A stretch of 64,000 nucleotides of DNA. Origin: Embleya hyalina. GTDB taxonomy: Bacteria; Actinomycetota; Actinomycetes; Streptomycetales; Streptomycetaceae. The translations under genes and the position numbers were made by a program. The stretch spans positions 616,651 to 680,650 of the forward strand of contig NZ_BIFH01000013.1 in the NCBI RefSeq assembly GCF_003967355.1, given 5' to 3'. The notes below the pieces were generated by a model that ran no database searches, was not told where the DNA came from, and worked only from the letters and a program-made list of their open reading frames with translations. Shown in pieces: positions 34,644 through 44,290 of this stretch. Position 1 is the first letter of the stretch. Each line of letters starts with the position of its first letter.

Positions 34644-36047
34644 ATGCCCTCCTCACTCCATCCCGACCGGCTCCTGCCCGTCGACGCACCGGCACGCGCC
34701 GTCGCCCGCCGGCTCTACGAAGCCGTCCGCGACCTGCCGATCCTGTCGCCGCACGGTCATGTGGACCCTCGACTGCTGGTCGACGACCGGCCGTTCAACG
34801 ATCCGGCGAGTCTGCTGATCTCCGCCGATCACTACGTCACGCGCCTGCTGCACGCCTGCGGCGTCCCGCTGGACGAACTCGGGGTGGGGCAGGGGCCGTT
34901 GCCCGAACAACAGGCCCGCCGGGCGTGGCGCGCGATGTGTGCGCACTGGAGCGCCTTCCGGGGCACCCCCGTCCGCTACTGGATGGAGGCGGAACTCGTC
35001 GAGATCTTCGGTGTGACCGAGCGCCCCGCCGCGGCCACGGCCGACCGGATCTACGACGGGATCGCCGCGCGGCTGGCCGATCCGGCCTACCGTCCGCGGG
35101 CGTTGTTCCGCCGCTTCGGCATCGAGGTGCTGGCCACCACCGACGACCCCGCGGACGACCTGGCGGCCCACCGGGCACTGGCCGCCGACCCGGAGTGGAC
35201 GGCGCGGGTCGTGCCCACCTTCCGCCCCGACCGCTACCTGGAACCCGGTGCGGGCTGGGCCGCGGCCGTGGCGCGCCTGGGCGAGGCCGCGGACATCGAC
35301 ACCTCGGACTACGACGGCTACATCCGGGCGTTGGAGGACCGACGACGCCACTTCATCGCACACGGCGCCACCTCCGCCGACCACAGCCACCCGGACGTGG
35401 GCACCGAACCGTTGACCCACGGCGAGGCCGCCCGCATTCACCAGGCCGCTCTACAGGGCACGGCGAGCGAGGCCGAGGGTGTCGCCTTCCGTCGACACAT
35501 GCTCCTCGAGATGGCCCGCATGTCCTGCGACGACGGCCTCGTGATGACCCTGCACCCGTCCGTGCGCCGCAACCACCACGCGCCCACCCACCATCGGTAC
35601 GGCCCCGACACCGGCCACGACATCCCGCTGCGCGCCGAGTTCACCGACGCCCTGCGTCCGCTGCTGCACAGGTACGGAACCGCCGAAGGGTTCCACCTGA
35701 TCCTGTTCACCCTCGACGAGACCGTCTTCACCCGGGAGATCGCCCCGCTGGCCGGGTTCTACCCCTCGGTCTACGCGGGCGCCCCGTGGTGGTTCCTCGA
35801 CGCCCCCGACGCCATCCGCCGCTTCCGCCGCGCGGTCACCGAGACGGCGGGATTCTCCCGGACATCCGGCTTCGTCGACGACACCCGAGCCTTCTGCTCC
35901 ATCCCCGCCCGCCACGACATGTCACGGCGACTGGACTGCGGCTACCTCGCCGAACTGGTCACCGAACACCGACTCGACGAGGACGAGGCAATGGAAACGG
36001 CCGTGGACCTGGTCACCACCAACCCCCGGAGGGCCTTCAAACTGTAA
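34644..36047 (+). CDS. uxaC: uronate isomerase (glucuronate/galacturonate isomerase)
   Basis: 467 residues, the normal length. Amidohydrolase-fold metal motif ILSPHGHVDPRLL near residue 35, then FNDPASLLISADHYVTRLL, RALFRRFGIEVLATTDDPADDLAAH, VVPTFRPDRYL, TLHPSVRRNHH, FYPSVYAGAPWWFLDAPDAI and GFVDDTRAFCSIPARHDMSRRLDCGYL. UxaC converts D-glucuronate to D-fructuronate and D-galacturonate to D-tagaturonate. The ribosome-binding site is weak (CGGGGT). A copy of the lar operator immediately precedes it. Its product is the expected substrate of the reductase at 31532. Confidence 0.92.
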   Translation: MPSSLHPDRLLPVDAPARAVARRLYEAVRDLPILSPHGHVDPRLLVDDRPFNDPASLLISADHYVTRLLHACGVPLDELGVGQGPLPEQQARRAWRAMCAHWSAFRGTPVRYWMEAELVEIFGVTERPAAATADRIYDGIAARLADPAYRPRALFRRFGIEVLATTDDPADDLAAHRALAADPEWTARVVPTFRPDRYLEPGAGWAAAVARLGEAADIDTSDYDGYIRALEDRRRHFIAHGATSADHSHPDVGTEPLTHGEAARIHQAALQGTASEAEGVAFRRHMLLEMARMSCDDGLVMTLHPSVRRNHHAPTHHRYGPDTGHDIPLRAEFTDALRPLLHRYGTAEGFHLILFTLDETVFTREIAPLAGFYPSVYAGAPWWFLDAPDAIRRFRRAVTETAGFSRTSGFVDDTRAFCSIPARHDMSRRLDCGYLAELVTEHRLDEDEAMETAVDLVTTNPRRAFKL

Positions 36048-36224
36048 CCACAACCCTCGCGCGGCGTGCGGCCGTCGGCGAGACCGCGCGGCCGAGCACG
36101 AACTCGCCCACTCCGAGTTCCCCCGGGTTTCCCAGCCTCGGGTGGGAGGCGGCACGATGATTGCCGTATGCCTCCGTGTTCACGCGCGTCAGGTTCATCC
36201 GGGATTCACCAGGGAGGTTCCGTT

Positions 36225-37886
36225 GTGATCGATCACGCGGACGTCATCGTCGTCGGCGCCGGCCTGGCCGGCTTGGTGGCCACGTACGAACTCACCCGTG
36301 CGGGGCGGCGGGTGATCGTAGTGGACCAGGAGAACGAGGCCAACCTGGGTGGTCAGGCGTTCTGGTCGTTGGGCGGGTTGTTCCTGGTGGACAGTCCCGA
36401 GCAGCGCCGTATGGGTATCAAGGACTCGCGCGAACTCGCCCTGGCCGACTGGCTCGGCTCGGCCGGCTTCGATCGCGAGCGTGAGGATCGGTGGCCGCGT
36501 CGGTGGGCCGAGGCGTACGTCGACTTCGCCGCCGGTGCCAAACGTGCCTACCTGCACGGACTCGGCCTGCGGCTGACCCCCGCGGTCGGGTGGGCGGAGC
36601 GGGGCGGTGGCACCGCGACCGGGCACGGCAACTCCGTACCGCGCTTCCATCTGACCTGGGGTACCGGCCCGGAGGTGGTGCGGGTGTTTCGCGAACCGGT
36701 GCTCGCGGCGGCCGAACGCGGTCTGGTCGACTTCCGGTTCCGGCACCGGGTCGACGACCTGGTGGTCGAGGACGGCGCGGTCACCGGTGTGCGCGGCACC
36801 GTACTCGTGCCCGACGACGCGCCGCGCGGGGTGCGCTCCTCGCGCGAGGCGGCCGGGGAGTTCGAACTGCGCGCCGGGGCCGTCGTGGTCACCTCGGGCG
36901 GGATCGGCGGCGACCACGAACGGGTCCGCGGACACTGGCCGGTCGACCGGCTCGGCCCCGCGCCGGCCGAGATGATCACCGGGGTGCCCGCGTACGTCGA
37001 CGGTCGGATGCTCGACGCCGCCGAACGCGCCGGGGCGTCCCTGGTCAACCGGGACCGCATGTGGCACTACACCGAAGGCATCAAGAACTGGGACCCCGTC
37101 TGGCCCGACCACGCGATCCGGATCATCCCCGGCCCGTCCTCGCTGTGGTTCGACGCCACCGGCAAACGCCTGCCCGCACCGCTGTTCCCCGGCCACGACA
37201 CCCTCGCCACACTGCGCCACATCGGCGCCACCGGACACCACCACACCTGGTTCGTGCTCACCCGCACCATCGTGGAGAAGGAATTCGCGCTCTCCGGGTC
37301 CGAACAGAACCCCGACATCACCGGCAAGGACCTCAAACTCGCCCTCTCCCGGGTCAAGAAGGGCGCCCCGGGTCCGGTACAGGCCTTCCTCGACCACGGC
37401 GAGGACTTCGTCGTCCGCCACGACCTGCGGGCCCTCGTCGACGGCATGAACGCGCTCACCCCCGACACGCCCCTCGACCACGCCGACATCGAGCGCGAGG
37501 TGCTGGCCCACGACCGCGAGGCGGCCAACCCGTACGGGAAGGACCTCCAATTGATGTCCGTCCGCAACGCCCGCGCCTACCTGCCCGACAAGATCACCCG
37601 CGTCGTCAAGCCGCACCGCTTCCTCGACCCCGCCCACGGTCCGCTGATCGCCGTACGCCTGCGCATCCTCACCCGCAAGAGCCTCGGCGGCCTCGAAACC
37701 GACCTCGACGCACGGGTGCTGCGCCCGGACGGCGAGGTGATCCCGGGCCTGTACGCGGCAGGTGAGGCAGCCGGCTTCGGTGGCGGCGGCGTCCACGGCT
37801 ACAACGCCCTGGAGGGCACCTTCCTCGGCGGCTGCATCTTCTCCGGTCGCGCGGCCGGACGCGCGTCGGCGCGGCGCCTCGCGTGA
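36225..37886 (+). CDS. FAD-binding dehydrogenase (KstD/flavocytochrome-c-like)
   Basis: 553 residues. N-terminal dinucleotide motif VIVVGAGLAGLVATYEL with DQENEANLGGQAFWSLGG, and C-terminal FAD closure GLYAAGEAAGFGGGGVHGYNALEGTFLGGCIFSGRAAG. This is the actinobacterial FAD-binding dehydrogenase group related to 3-ketosteroid delta-1-dehydrogenase and fumarate reductase flavoprotein. No signal or membrane segment. GTG at 36225 has GGGAGG 7 bases upstream. It is co-directional with uxaC after a 177-bp gap, so membership of the uronate operon is uncertain. Substrate unknown. Confidence 0.85.
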   Translation: MIDHADVIVVGAGLAGLVATYELTRAGRRVIVVDQENEANLGGQAFWSLGGLFLVDSPEQRRMGIKDSRELALADWLGSAGFDREREDRWPRRWAEAYVDFAAGAKRAYLHGLGLRLTPAVGWAERGGGTATGHGNSVPRFHLTWGTGPEVVRVFREPVLAAAERGLVDFRFRHRVDDLVVEDGAVTGVRGTVLVPDDAPRGVRSSREAAGEFELRAGAVVVTSGGIGGDHERVRGHWPVDRLGPAPAEMITGVPAYVDGRMLDAAERAGASLVNRDRMWHYTEGIKNWDPVWPDHAIRIIPGPSSLWFDATGKRLPAPLFPGHDTLATLRHIGATGHHHTWFVLTRTIVEKEFALSGSEQNPDITGKDLKLALSRVKKGAPGPVQAFLDHGEDFVVRHDLRALVDGMNALTPDTPLDHADIEREVLAHDREAANPYGKDLQLMSVRNARAYLPDKITRVVKPHRFLDPAHGPLIAVRLRILTRKSLGGLETDLDARVLRPDGEVIPGLYAAGEAAGFGGGGVHGYNALEGTFLGGCIFSGRAAGRASARRLA

Positions 37887-37905
37887 GGCGCCGTCGTCCG
37901 CCGCC

Positions 37906-37941
37906 CGGACCCGGGCCCGCCGAACGTCGGGCCCGGGTCCG
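37906..37941. terminator. bidirectional terminator hairpin
   Basis: CGGACCCGGGCCCG pairs perfectly with CGGGCCCGGGTCCG (14 bp) around an eight-base loop, between the convergent flavoprotein (stop 37886) and ABC permease (stop 37954) genes. Confidence 0.85.
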
Positions 37942-37953
37942 ATTCCGGGGCCG

Positions 37954-38778
37954 TCAGCGGCTCAGGTCCCGGAACCGCTTCACCGCCAGCGGGGCGAACA
38001 CCGCGATCAACGCCAACGGCCAGGCCACCGCGAGGAGTTCCGCGTGGGTCGCGGCCCAGGAGTCGCCGCCCGCGCCCGGGTTGTCGAACAGATCCCGGAC
38101 CGCGGTGGCCGTCGCCGACATCGGGTTCCACTCCACGATCGCGCCCAGCCACGCCGGCATCGACGCGGGCGAGGCGATGGCGTTGGAGAGGAAACCGACC
38201 GGCCAGACCAGGATCTGCACCGCCTGCACCAGTTCCGGCCGGCCCGCGACCATCGCCAGGTGGATGCCGACCCACAACATCGCGAACCGCAGCAGCAACA
38301 GCAGTCCCACCGCGCCCAGGAAGGAGGCGAACCCCTCGTGCGTGCGCCAGCCGATGGCGTATCCGACCGCGATCATCACGGTCAGGCCGACCGCCGACTG
38401 CAACATGTCGGCGATGCTCCGTCCGACCAGGACCGCGCCGGAGTTCATCGGCATCGAGCGGAACCGGTCGATGACCCCCTTGCCGAGGTCCTGGGTGACC
38501 GCGAGCATCGTCGCCTCGAGGCCGAACGCCATGGTCATGGTGAGCATGCCGGGCACCAGGTAGGCCCGGAAGTCCCCGGCGACGCCCTGCCCGCCGCCGA
38601 TCAGGTAGCCGAACATCAGCAGCATCATCACCGGGAAGACCAGGCCGACGACCACCTGCACGGGTTGGCGGGCCCAGCGGGCCAACTCGCGCCTGGTCAT
38701 CGTCCAGGAGTCGACGACCGCCCAGATCGGCTTCGAACCCGCACCGTGCGCCGTGCCCGCACCGTGAATCGCACTCAT
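37954..38778 (-). CDS. ABC-2 type exporter permease (DrrB-like)
   Basis: 274 residues with about six membrane helices and the ABC-2 pattern: [57 protein letters not shown], and [14 protein letters not shown]. It forms the membrane part of a drug/lipid exporter with the ATPase encoded just before it; the ATG overlaps that gene's stop (ATGA). Confidence 0.9.
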   Translation of the reverse strand: MSAIHGAGTAHGAGSKPIWAVVDSWTMTRRELARWARQPVQVVVGLVFPVMMLLMFGYLIGGGQGVAGDFRAYLVPGMLTMTMAFGLEATMLAVTQDLGKGVIDRFRSMPMNSGAVLVGRSIADMLQSAVGLTVMIAVGYAIGWRTHEGFASFLGAVGLLLLLRFAMLWVGIHLAMVAGRPELVQAVQILVWPVGFLSNAIASPASMPAWLGAIVEWNPMSATATAVRDLFDNPGAGGDSWAATHAELLAVAWPLALIAVFAPLAVKRFRDLSR

Positions 38779-39713
38779 ACGGCGTCCTCCTTCGTCAGGT
38801 GCATGAAGACCTCGTCGAGCGTCGGCCGGCGCATCACGATGTCCTCGGCCTCGATGCCGGCCGCCTCCAGCACCCGCACGGTCTCGGTCAGCGCGGCCAT
38901 CCGGTCGGTGATCGTGGCACCGACCATGCGCCGGTCCTCGTCGACCACCACGTCACCGGGCAGGAGCGAGGCCGCGTGTGCCAGCCGGCCCGCGTCGCGC
39001 AGGACCACGTCGATGCGGTCACCGCCGGTCTCGGACTTCAGCTCGTCCGGCGTACCCTCCGCGACGACCCTCCCGTGGTTGATCACCGCTATCCGATCGG
39101 CCAACTGGTCGGCCTCCTCCAGGTATTGCGTGGTCAGCAGAACGGTGGTGCCGCCGCCCACCAGTGAGCGCACCGCGTTCCACACCTCCGCGCGGCCTCG
39201 GGGGTCGAGCCCGGTCGTGGGCTCGTCCAGGAAGAGCACCTGCGGCCGGGAAATGAGCGACGCCGCCAGGTCGAGCCGACGCCGCATGCCGCCGCTGTAC
39301 CGCCCGACGGCCTTGTCGCCGGTGTCCGCGAGCCCGAACCGGGCCAGCAATTCGTCGGCCCGGGTGCGGGCGCGGCGGGCGCCGAGGTGGTGGAGGCGGC
39401 CGAACATCTCCAGGTTCTGGCGGCCACCGAGTTCTTCGTCGACCGCGGCGTTCTGGCCGAGCAGCCCGATCCGTGAGCGCACCTCGTCGGCCCGGGTCCG
39501 GACGTCGATTCCCGCCACCTCGACGCGTCCCTCCTCGGGGCGCAGCAGCGTGGACATGATGCGTACGGCCGTGGTCTTGCCGGCGCCGTTCGGGCCGAGG
39601 ATCCCCTGCACGGTCCCGGCTCGGACGGTGAGATCGAGGCCGTCCAGCGCCTGCTTGTCCCCATACCTCTTGCGCAGTCCTTCGACGACGATCGCCGGAT
39701 CGTGGTCAGCCAA
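38775..39713 (-). CDS. ABC exporter ATPase (DrrA-like)
   Basis: 312 residues. Walker [11 protein letters not shown]-loop [14 protein letters not shown], signature [15 protein letters not shown], Walker [17 protein letters not shown], then the C-terminal DrrA-type domain. Daunorubicin-resistance-type ATPases power extrusion of hydrophobic compounds. The start is a TTG at 39713 with GGGAGG upstream. Divergent from a PadR regulator; the intervening DNA has three operator-like repeats. Confidence 0.9.
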   Translation of the reverse strand: MADHDPAIVVEGLRKRYGDKQALDGLDLTVRAGTVQGILGPNGAGKTTAVRIMSTLLRPEEGRVEVAGIDVRTRADEVRSRIGLLGQNAAVDEELGGRQNLEMFGRLHHLGARRARTRADELLARFGLADTGDKAVGRYSGGMRRRLDLAASLISRPQVLFLDEPTTGLDPRGRAEVWNAVRSLVGGGTTVLLTTQYLEEADQLADRIAVINHGRVVAEGTPDELKSETGGDRIDVVLRDAGRLAHAASLLPGDVVVDEDRRMVGATITDRMAALTETVRVLEAAGIEAEDIVMRRPTLDEVFMHLTKEDAV

Positions 39714-39736
39714 GACAGCCTCCCTGGAAGTCAGTG

Positions 39737-39838
39737 GTCAAACTTGACTAGAGAGGCAAGGTACGGCGTCCCGGGCCGTCTAGTCAAACTTGATTACATC
39801 CCGACGACACCCGGCGCCACGCTCGCTAGTCAAACTTG
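39737..39838. repeat. three GTCAAACTTG operator copies at exact 46-bp spacing
   Basis: GTCAAACTTG occurs at 39737-39746, 39783-39792 and 39829-39838. The first is embedded in the palindrome GTCAA-AC-TTGAC; the others keep the inner TCAA/CAA-AC-TTG symmetry. They cover the promoters of both the exporter (leftward) and padR (rightward), as expected for an autoregulated PadR repressor. Confidence 0.75.
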
Positions 39839-39878
39839 TATAGTGATAGCGGCAAAATTGCCCGAAGAGGAGATGCGC

Positions 39879-40550
39879 ATGTCAGCGATCCGGCTGCTGA
39901 TCCTGGGTGCGGTCCGCCAGCACGGACGGGCGCACGGCTACCAGGTCCGCAACGACCTGGAGTACTGGGGGGCCCACGAGTGGTCCAACGCCAAGCCGGG
40001 CTCGATCTACCACGCGCTCAAGCAGATGGCGAAGCAGGGACTCCTCGTCGCACACGACGTCGCCCCGAGCACCGTCGGCGGCCCGCCCCGCGTCGAGTAC
40101 GAGATCAACGACAAGGGAACCGAGGAGTACTTCACCCTGCTTCGCGAGGCATTGAGCTCGCACGAACAGAAGACCGACGTACTCTCGGCCGGCATCGGCT
40201 TCATCGTCGACCTGCCGCGAGCCGAGGCCGTCGCGCTCCTCGAGGAGCGGGTCGCGGGACTCGAGCGGTGGCGGTCCTCGGTCACCGACTACTACACGCC
40301 GGAGGAGGGGCTCGAACAGCTCGGGCACATCGGCGAGATCATGAACATGTGGGTGCACTCGGCCGACGCCGGCGCGGAATGGACGCGGGGTCTGATCGAG
40401 CGCATCGCGGGCGGCGCGTACACGTTCGCGGGCGAGGGCGAACCCTTCGTGGGCGTGCTCGCGAACGACGAGCCGAACCCGTACGCGACGCGCCCGGACC
40501 CCGAGGACGACACCCGCGACGACGGGGAGCCGGCGCGCCCGCGTGGCTGA
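39879..40550 (+). CDS. PadR-family transcriptional regulator
   Basis: 223 residues. N-terminal winged helix typical of PadR (LLILGAVRQHGRAHGYQVRNDLEYWG ... GSIYHALKQMAKQGLLVAHD ... PRVEYEINDKGTEEYFTLLREAL) and a longer C-terminal helical domain (Vir_Tran-like). It probably represses the divergent DrrAB-like exporter and itself until a toxic ligand binds. Two ATGs are possible: 39873, and 39879 which has GAGGAG at ideal spacing and is preferred. Confidence 0.88.
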   Translation: MSAIRLLILGAVRQHGRAHGYQVRNDLEYWGAHEWSNAKPGSIYHALKQMAKQGLLVAHDVAPSTVGGPPRVEYEINDKGTEEYFTLLREALSSHEQKTDVLSAGIGFIVDLPRAEAVALLEERVAGLERWRSSVTDYYTPEEGLEQLGHIGEIMNMWVHSADAGAEWTRGLIERIAGGAYTFAGEGEPFVGVLANDEPNPYATRPDPEDDTRDDGEPARPRG

Positions 40551-40728
40551 CCCGGATACCCCGGGCCGAACGACGCCCTCGCCGGACGCCCGGTGGCGCA
40601 CGCGGCGGCCGGGTTCGGGGACGCGCCGCGGCCGGAGGGCGGCTCGGCCGTGTGTCCGGTGGTCGGCGCTCACGAACGCCACCGTCCGGCCCGCTCCCAC
40701 CCGCGTACCGCCGGTAGAGTGACAGTCG

Positions 40729-41523
40729 ATGCCGGAAACCCGCCAACCTTCTCCGATGTCCTCGTCGGAGCCGCGCGACATGGTCAGCGGCGCCGGATGG
40801 CTCCCGCACGGCTACCACCTCGACCCGCACACCCACGACCAGGGCCAACTCGTCTACGCCGCCGCCGGGACACTGGCCACCACGACGGTGCGCGGGACCT
40901 GGGTCGCCCCGGCCAACCGGATGACGTGGACGCCACCCGGCTTCGCCCACGGCCACCGCTTCTACGGCCGCAGCAACGCACGCCTGCTGACGATCCCGCT
41001 CGACCTGTGCGGCCGACTCCCGGAACACCCCGGCGTCTTCGCCGTCAGCCCACTGCTGCGCGAGGCCGTCCTGGTCCTGACCGACGGCCGCCCCGAGGCC
41101 CGCCCCGGCGCCCACCGACGACTGCTCGCCGTGGTCGTCGACGAACTCTGCGACGCCCCGACGCAGTCCCTGCACCTGCCCGAACCCGACGACGACCGGC
41201 TGCGCACGGTCACCGACCTCCTGCATGCCGACCCCGCGCGGCCGGCGACCCTGACCGAACCGGGACGCGCCGCGGGAGCCAGTGAGCGCACCCTCAGCCG
41301 CCTCTTCCACGCCGAACTGGGCATGAGCTTCCACCAGTGGCGCACGATGTTGCGCATCCACCACGCGCTGGCCCACCTCACCAACGGCATGTCGGTCACC
41401 GACACCGCGGTGACATGCGGCTGGTCGAATCCCTCCGGCTTCATCGACGCCTTCAACGAGGTCGTCGGCCAGACCCCTGGCACCTATCAGGCGGCTCTGC
41501 GCAACAGCCCCGCCGTGCCGTAG
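40729..41523 (+). CDS. AraC-family regulator with cupin N terminus
   Basis: 264 residues. N-terminal cupin segment (HLDPHTHDQGQLVYAAAGTLATTTVRGTWVAPANRMTWTPPGFAHGH) and C-terminal double helix-turn-helix (TLTEPGRAAGASERTLSRLFHAELGMSFHQWRTMLRIHHAL ... VTDTAVTCGWSNPSGFIDAFNEVVGQTPGTY). It lies 172 bp before a PobA-like monooxygenase on the same strand; AraC-type PobR proteins control pobA in other bacteria, so it may sense an aromatic acid. Confidence 0.85.
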   Translation: MPETRQPSPMSSSEPRDMVSGAGWLPHGYHLDPHTHDQGQLVYAAAGTLATTTVRGTWVAPANRMTWTPPGFAHGHRFYGRSNARLLTIPLDLCGRLPEHPGVFAVSPLLREAVLVLTDGRPEARPGAHRRLLAVVVDELCDAPTQSLHLPEPDDDRLRTVTDLLHADPARPATLTEPGRAAGASERTLSRLFHAELGMSFHQWRTMLRIHHALAHLTNGMSVTDTAVTCGWSNPSGFIDAFNEVVGQTPGTYQAALRNSPAVP

Positions 41524-41528
41524 GCGCG

Positions 41529-41547
41529 GGGATTCCCCGGGAATCCC
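41529..41547. repeat. palindrome GGGATTCC-CCG-GGAATCCC
   Basis: Perfect 8-bp arms around CCG, directly after the AraC stop and about 150 bp before the monooxygenase gene. It may be a short terminator or an operator. Confidence 0.4.
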
Positions 41548-41695
41548 GAACTCCCCAGGATTGGCGGGTTTTCGGTATCGGGTGTCGGTCTGCCGGTGGT
41601 GGGACCCCCGGGCCGGAGCACAGGGTGGTGGTCCGCACACCACACCACCCGGGCGGCGGGCCCACCGCCTCCCGATCCGAGGAGCCCCGGAACAC

Positions 41696-42868
41696 ATGGT
41701 CGAGACACACGAGAACACCCCCGTCGTCATCGTCGGGGCCGGAGTCGCCGGCCTCACGCTCGGCAACATCCTGCTGAACAACGGCGTCGGCTGCGTCGTG
41801 CTGGAAAAGCGCAGCCGCGCATACGTCGACCGGCGCCAACGCGCCGGAGCCATCGACAGCTTCGGCGTGGGCGTCATCCGCAGGTGGGGGCTCGGCGAGG
41901 TCCTGGAGGGCGACCCCATCCCGCAGGACGAGGGCGGCTTCTTCATCGACGGCCGGGCGATGCCCATGGACATCGAACACGACGAGGACGACGGCATGTT
42001 CGTCCCCCAACACGTCCTGGTCCGCAACCTGACCGACACGTTCCTGGCCGGGGGCGGCGACCTGCGCTTCGAAGCCCTCGACGTTAACCTGCGGGACGTC
42101 GACGGCCCGCGGCCCACGGTCGGCTACCGCGACCCCGACGGCACGGCGCACGTCGTCACCTGCGACTTCATCGCGGGCGCGGACGGCTTCCACGGGGTGA
42201 CCCGATCCGCCATCCCCGCCGACGTGTCGACCGAGTACTCCCACGAGTACGGCTACTCCTGGCTCACGGTCCGGGCCGCGGTGCCCACCGACCCCATGGG
42301 CATGGCCATTCACGAACGCGGCCTGGCCGGCATGATCCCCCGCGGCGCCGACGCCACCCGCATCTACCTGCAGTGCCCGGTCGACGACACCCCCGAACAG
42401 TGGCCCGACGAGCGCGTCTGGAACGAGCTCGAAGCCCGTTTCGGCACTCCCGTCGCGCGCGGCGAGATCCTCGCCAAGCAGGTCGTCCCGCTGCGCAGCG
42501 TGGTCTTCGACCCGATGAGCCACGGCAGGCTGTACCTGCTCGGCGACGCGGCCCACATCGTCCCGCCGATGAGCGCGAAGGGCATCCACCTCGCCCTCCA
42601 CGACACCGACGTCCTCGCCCGCGCCGTCCTCGCCCGAATCCACGAGGACGACGCGAGCCTGCTGGAGAGCTACTCCGCGGACTGCCTGCGCCACATCTGG
42701 AACTACCAGGCGTTCGCCGCCTGGATCACCGACCTCATGCACAACGCGGGCGACACCTCCTACGAAGGAGAATTCCGCAAGCAGATCGCCCGCGCGGAGA
42801 TGACCCGCCTGTTCACCTCCCCCACGGCGCACAAACTCTTCGGCGAACTCACCGCCGGCACCAACTGA
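41696..42868 (+). CDS. FAD-dependent aromatic monooxygenase (PobA-like)
   Basis: 390 residues, close to the length of 4-hydroxybenzoate 3-monooxygenase. GXGXXG motif VVIVGAGVAGLTLGNIL, LEKRSRAYVDRRQRAGAID (RAG motif), DFIAGADGFHGVTR (DG motif), and LYLLGDAAHIVPPMSAKGIHLALHD (GD motif). These match the group A flavoprotein hydroxylases, best the PobA branch. Likely substrate is a phenolic acid, unproved. No ring-cleavage genes are adjacent. GAGGAG lies 10-12 bases before the ATG. Confidence 0.82.
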   Translation: MVETHENTPVVIVGAGVAGLTLGNILLNNGVGCVVLEKRSRAYVDRRQRAGAIDSFGVGVIRRWGLGEVLEGDPIPQDEGGFFIDGRAMPMDIEHDEDDGMFVPQHVLVRNLTDTFLAGGGDLRFEALDVNLRDVDGPRPTVGYRDPDGTAHVVTCDFIAGADGFHGVTRSAIPADVSTEYSHEYGYSWLTVRAAVPTDPMGMAIHERGLAGMIPRGADATRIYLQCPVDDTPEQWPDERVWNELEARFGTPVARGEILAKQVVPLRSVVFDPMSHGRLYLLGDAAHIVPPMSAKGIHLALHDTDVLARAVLARIHEDDASLLESYSADCLRHIWNYQAFAAWITDLMHNAGDTSYEGEFRKQIARAEMTRLFTSPTAHKLFGELTAGTN

Positions 42869-43094
42869 AGACCGATTCGCTCCGGGGCCGGGGTGAACGG
42901 ATCCGTCCCCGCCGTCGAGGGCACCGGATTTGACGCGGCCGAAAGACTGGAGGAGAGGGCGATTCGCCGGCCGATTCCGGTCGGATGTCCGGTCCCGATG
43001 GTCGCGGGCCTCGTACGCGGGGTCTCGGGCTCCGGGGCGGTGGACGCGCGGGCGCGGCCGCCGGCGCGGGTCGTCCGGATGGGAGGAAGGCACG

Positions 43095-43946
43095 ATGCGG
43101 GAACTTGCGGGACGGGTCGGTGTGGTCACCGGGGCGGCCGGTGGGATCGGCTACGGCATTGCGCGGGCTCTGGCGGACGACGGGATGCGCGTGGTCCTGG
43201 CCGACACGGACACGGCGCGGCTGGAGAAAGCCGCGGCGATGCTGGGGGCGGCCGGCGCGGAGGTATTGGCGGTGCCCACCGACGTGCGGGACGCAGCTGC
43301 CGTCCGGGCCCTCGCGGAAGCCGCGACGGCCGGGTTCGGACGAGTCGACGTCGTCTGCAACAACGCCGGGGTGTGGACGTTGAACAGACAGTGGGAGACC
43401 GAACTCGTCGACTGGCAGTGGGTCGTGGACGTCAACCTGTGGGGCGTCGTGCACGGCGTGCGCACGTTCGTTCCGCTGATGCTCGCGCAACCGGAAGGCG
43501 GGCACATCGTGAACACCGCGTCGATGGGCGGCTTGATCGGCGGCGCGATGACCGGGCCCTACGGCACCACGAAACACGCGATCGTGGGCCTGACCAAGGG
43601 ACTTCGCGCCGAACTCGGCGGAACCGCGGTCGGGGTGTCGCTGCTGTGTCCGGGCAAGGTGCGGTCCGACATGCTCGACCGGGTCGGCGCCCGCCCCGCC
43701 GCGGACGCCGACGAGGAGCCTCCCGGCGACGGCGGGCCGACGCCGTCCGCCCGGGACGTGATCGACGCGATGCGCAGGTCGCAGGCGGGGGCGATGAGCG
43801 CCGCGGAGGCCGGCGAACAGGTCGCCGCGGCGATCCGCGAGGACAGGTTCTGGGTGCTGCCGGGCGCCGACGCCCACGAGCCCTTGTTGCGGGCGGAGTT
43901 CGACGAACTGCTCGGCGCGTTCGGATCGATGCCGGCCGACGGGTGA
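43095..43946 (+). CDS. short-chain dehydrogenase/reductase
   Basis: 283 residues. Classical SDR: TGAAGGIGYGIA cofactor motif, acidic LADTD after strand 2, NNAGV, catalytic Ser in NTASMGGL, and YGTTKHA (Tyr-xxx-Lys). A strong GGGAGGAAGG precedes the ATG. It is in the same direction as the PobA-like gene (226-bp gap). Substrate unknown. Confidence 0.88.
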   Translation: MRELAGRVGVVTGAAGGIGYGIARALADDGMRVVLADTDTARLEKAAAMLGAAGAEVLAVPTDVRDAAAVRALAEAATAGFGRVDVVCNNAGVWTLNRQWETELVDWQWVVDVNLWGVVHGVRTFVPLMLAQPEGGHIVNTASMGGLIGGAMTGPYGTTKHAIVGLTKGLRAELGGTAVGVSLLCPGKVRSDMLDRVGARPAADADEEPPGDGGPTPSARDVIDAMRRSQAGAMSAAEAGEQVAAAIREDRFWVLPGADAHEPLLRAEFDELLGAFGSMPADG

Positions 43947-44290
43947 GTCCCGGACCGGCGGGACGCGCGCCGACGGACGCGTCGCGTGCCGGAATGCGGC
44001 CTCGGTGACGGTACGGCGTCCGCCGGCCCCGGTAGGGCCGGCGGCGTCATCCGCGAGTGTGGCCGTCGCCGCCGAGGCGGTGAAGGCGTCGACGTCGGGC
44101 ATGGTCAGATCTCGCGGCGGAGCGCGGCGATCTTCGGCCGGGGGCGGACGACTTCGTCGGGTGCGGCGGTGCGGGCGGCCTCGCGGAGGGCGGCGAACGC
44201 CGAAGGCCGGGTCGCGGTCGATGGCGACGCGCGACCCGGCCGGGTGGCGGGACGGGGACGGAGCGGGGCCGGTCCGTGTTCCCGCTTCGC
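43947..44290. other. 344-bp stretch between convergent genes, nothing supported
   Basis: Lies between the SDR stop and the metallophosphoesterase stop. A short leftward frame beginning MPDVDAFTAS (ATG near 44102) was considered, but it has no recognisable domain and a poor ribosome site. No clear hairpin was noticed. Confidence 0.4.

Noticed and set aside
44000-44105. Short leftward frame starting MPDVDAFTAS
   Set aside because: Ribosome site weak, no recognisable fold, and it runs into an antisense reading of the SDR gene.
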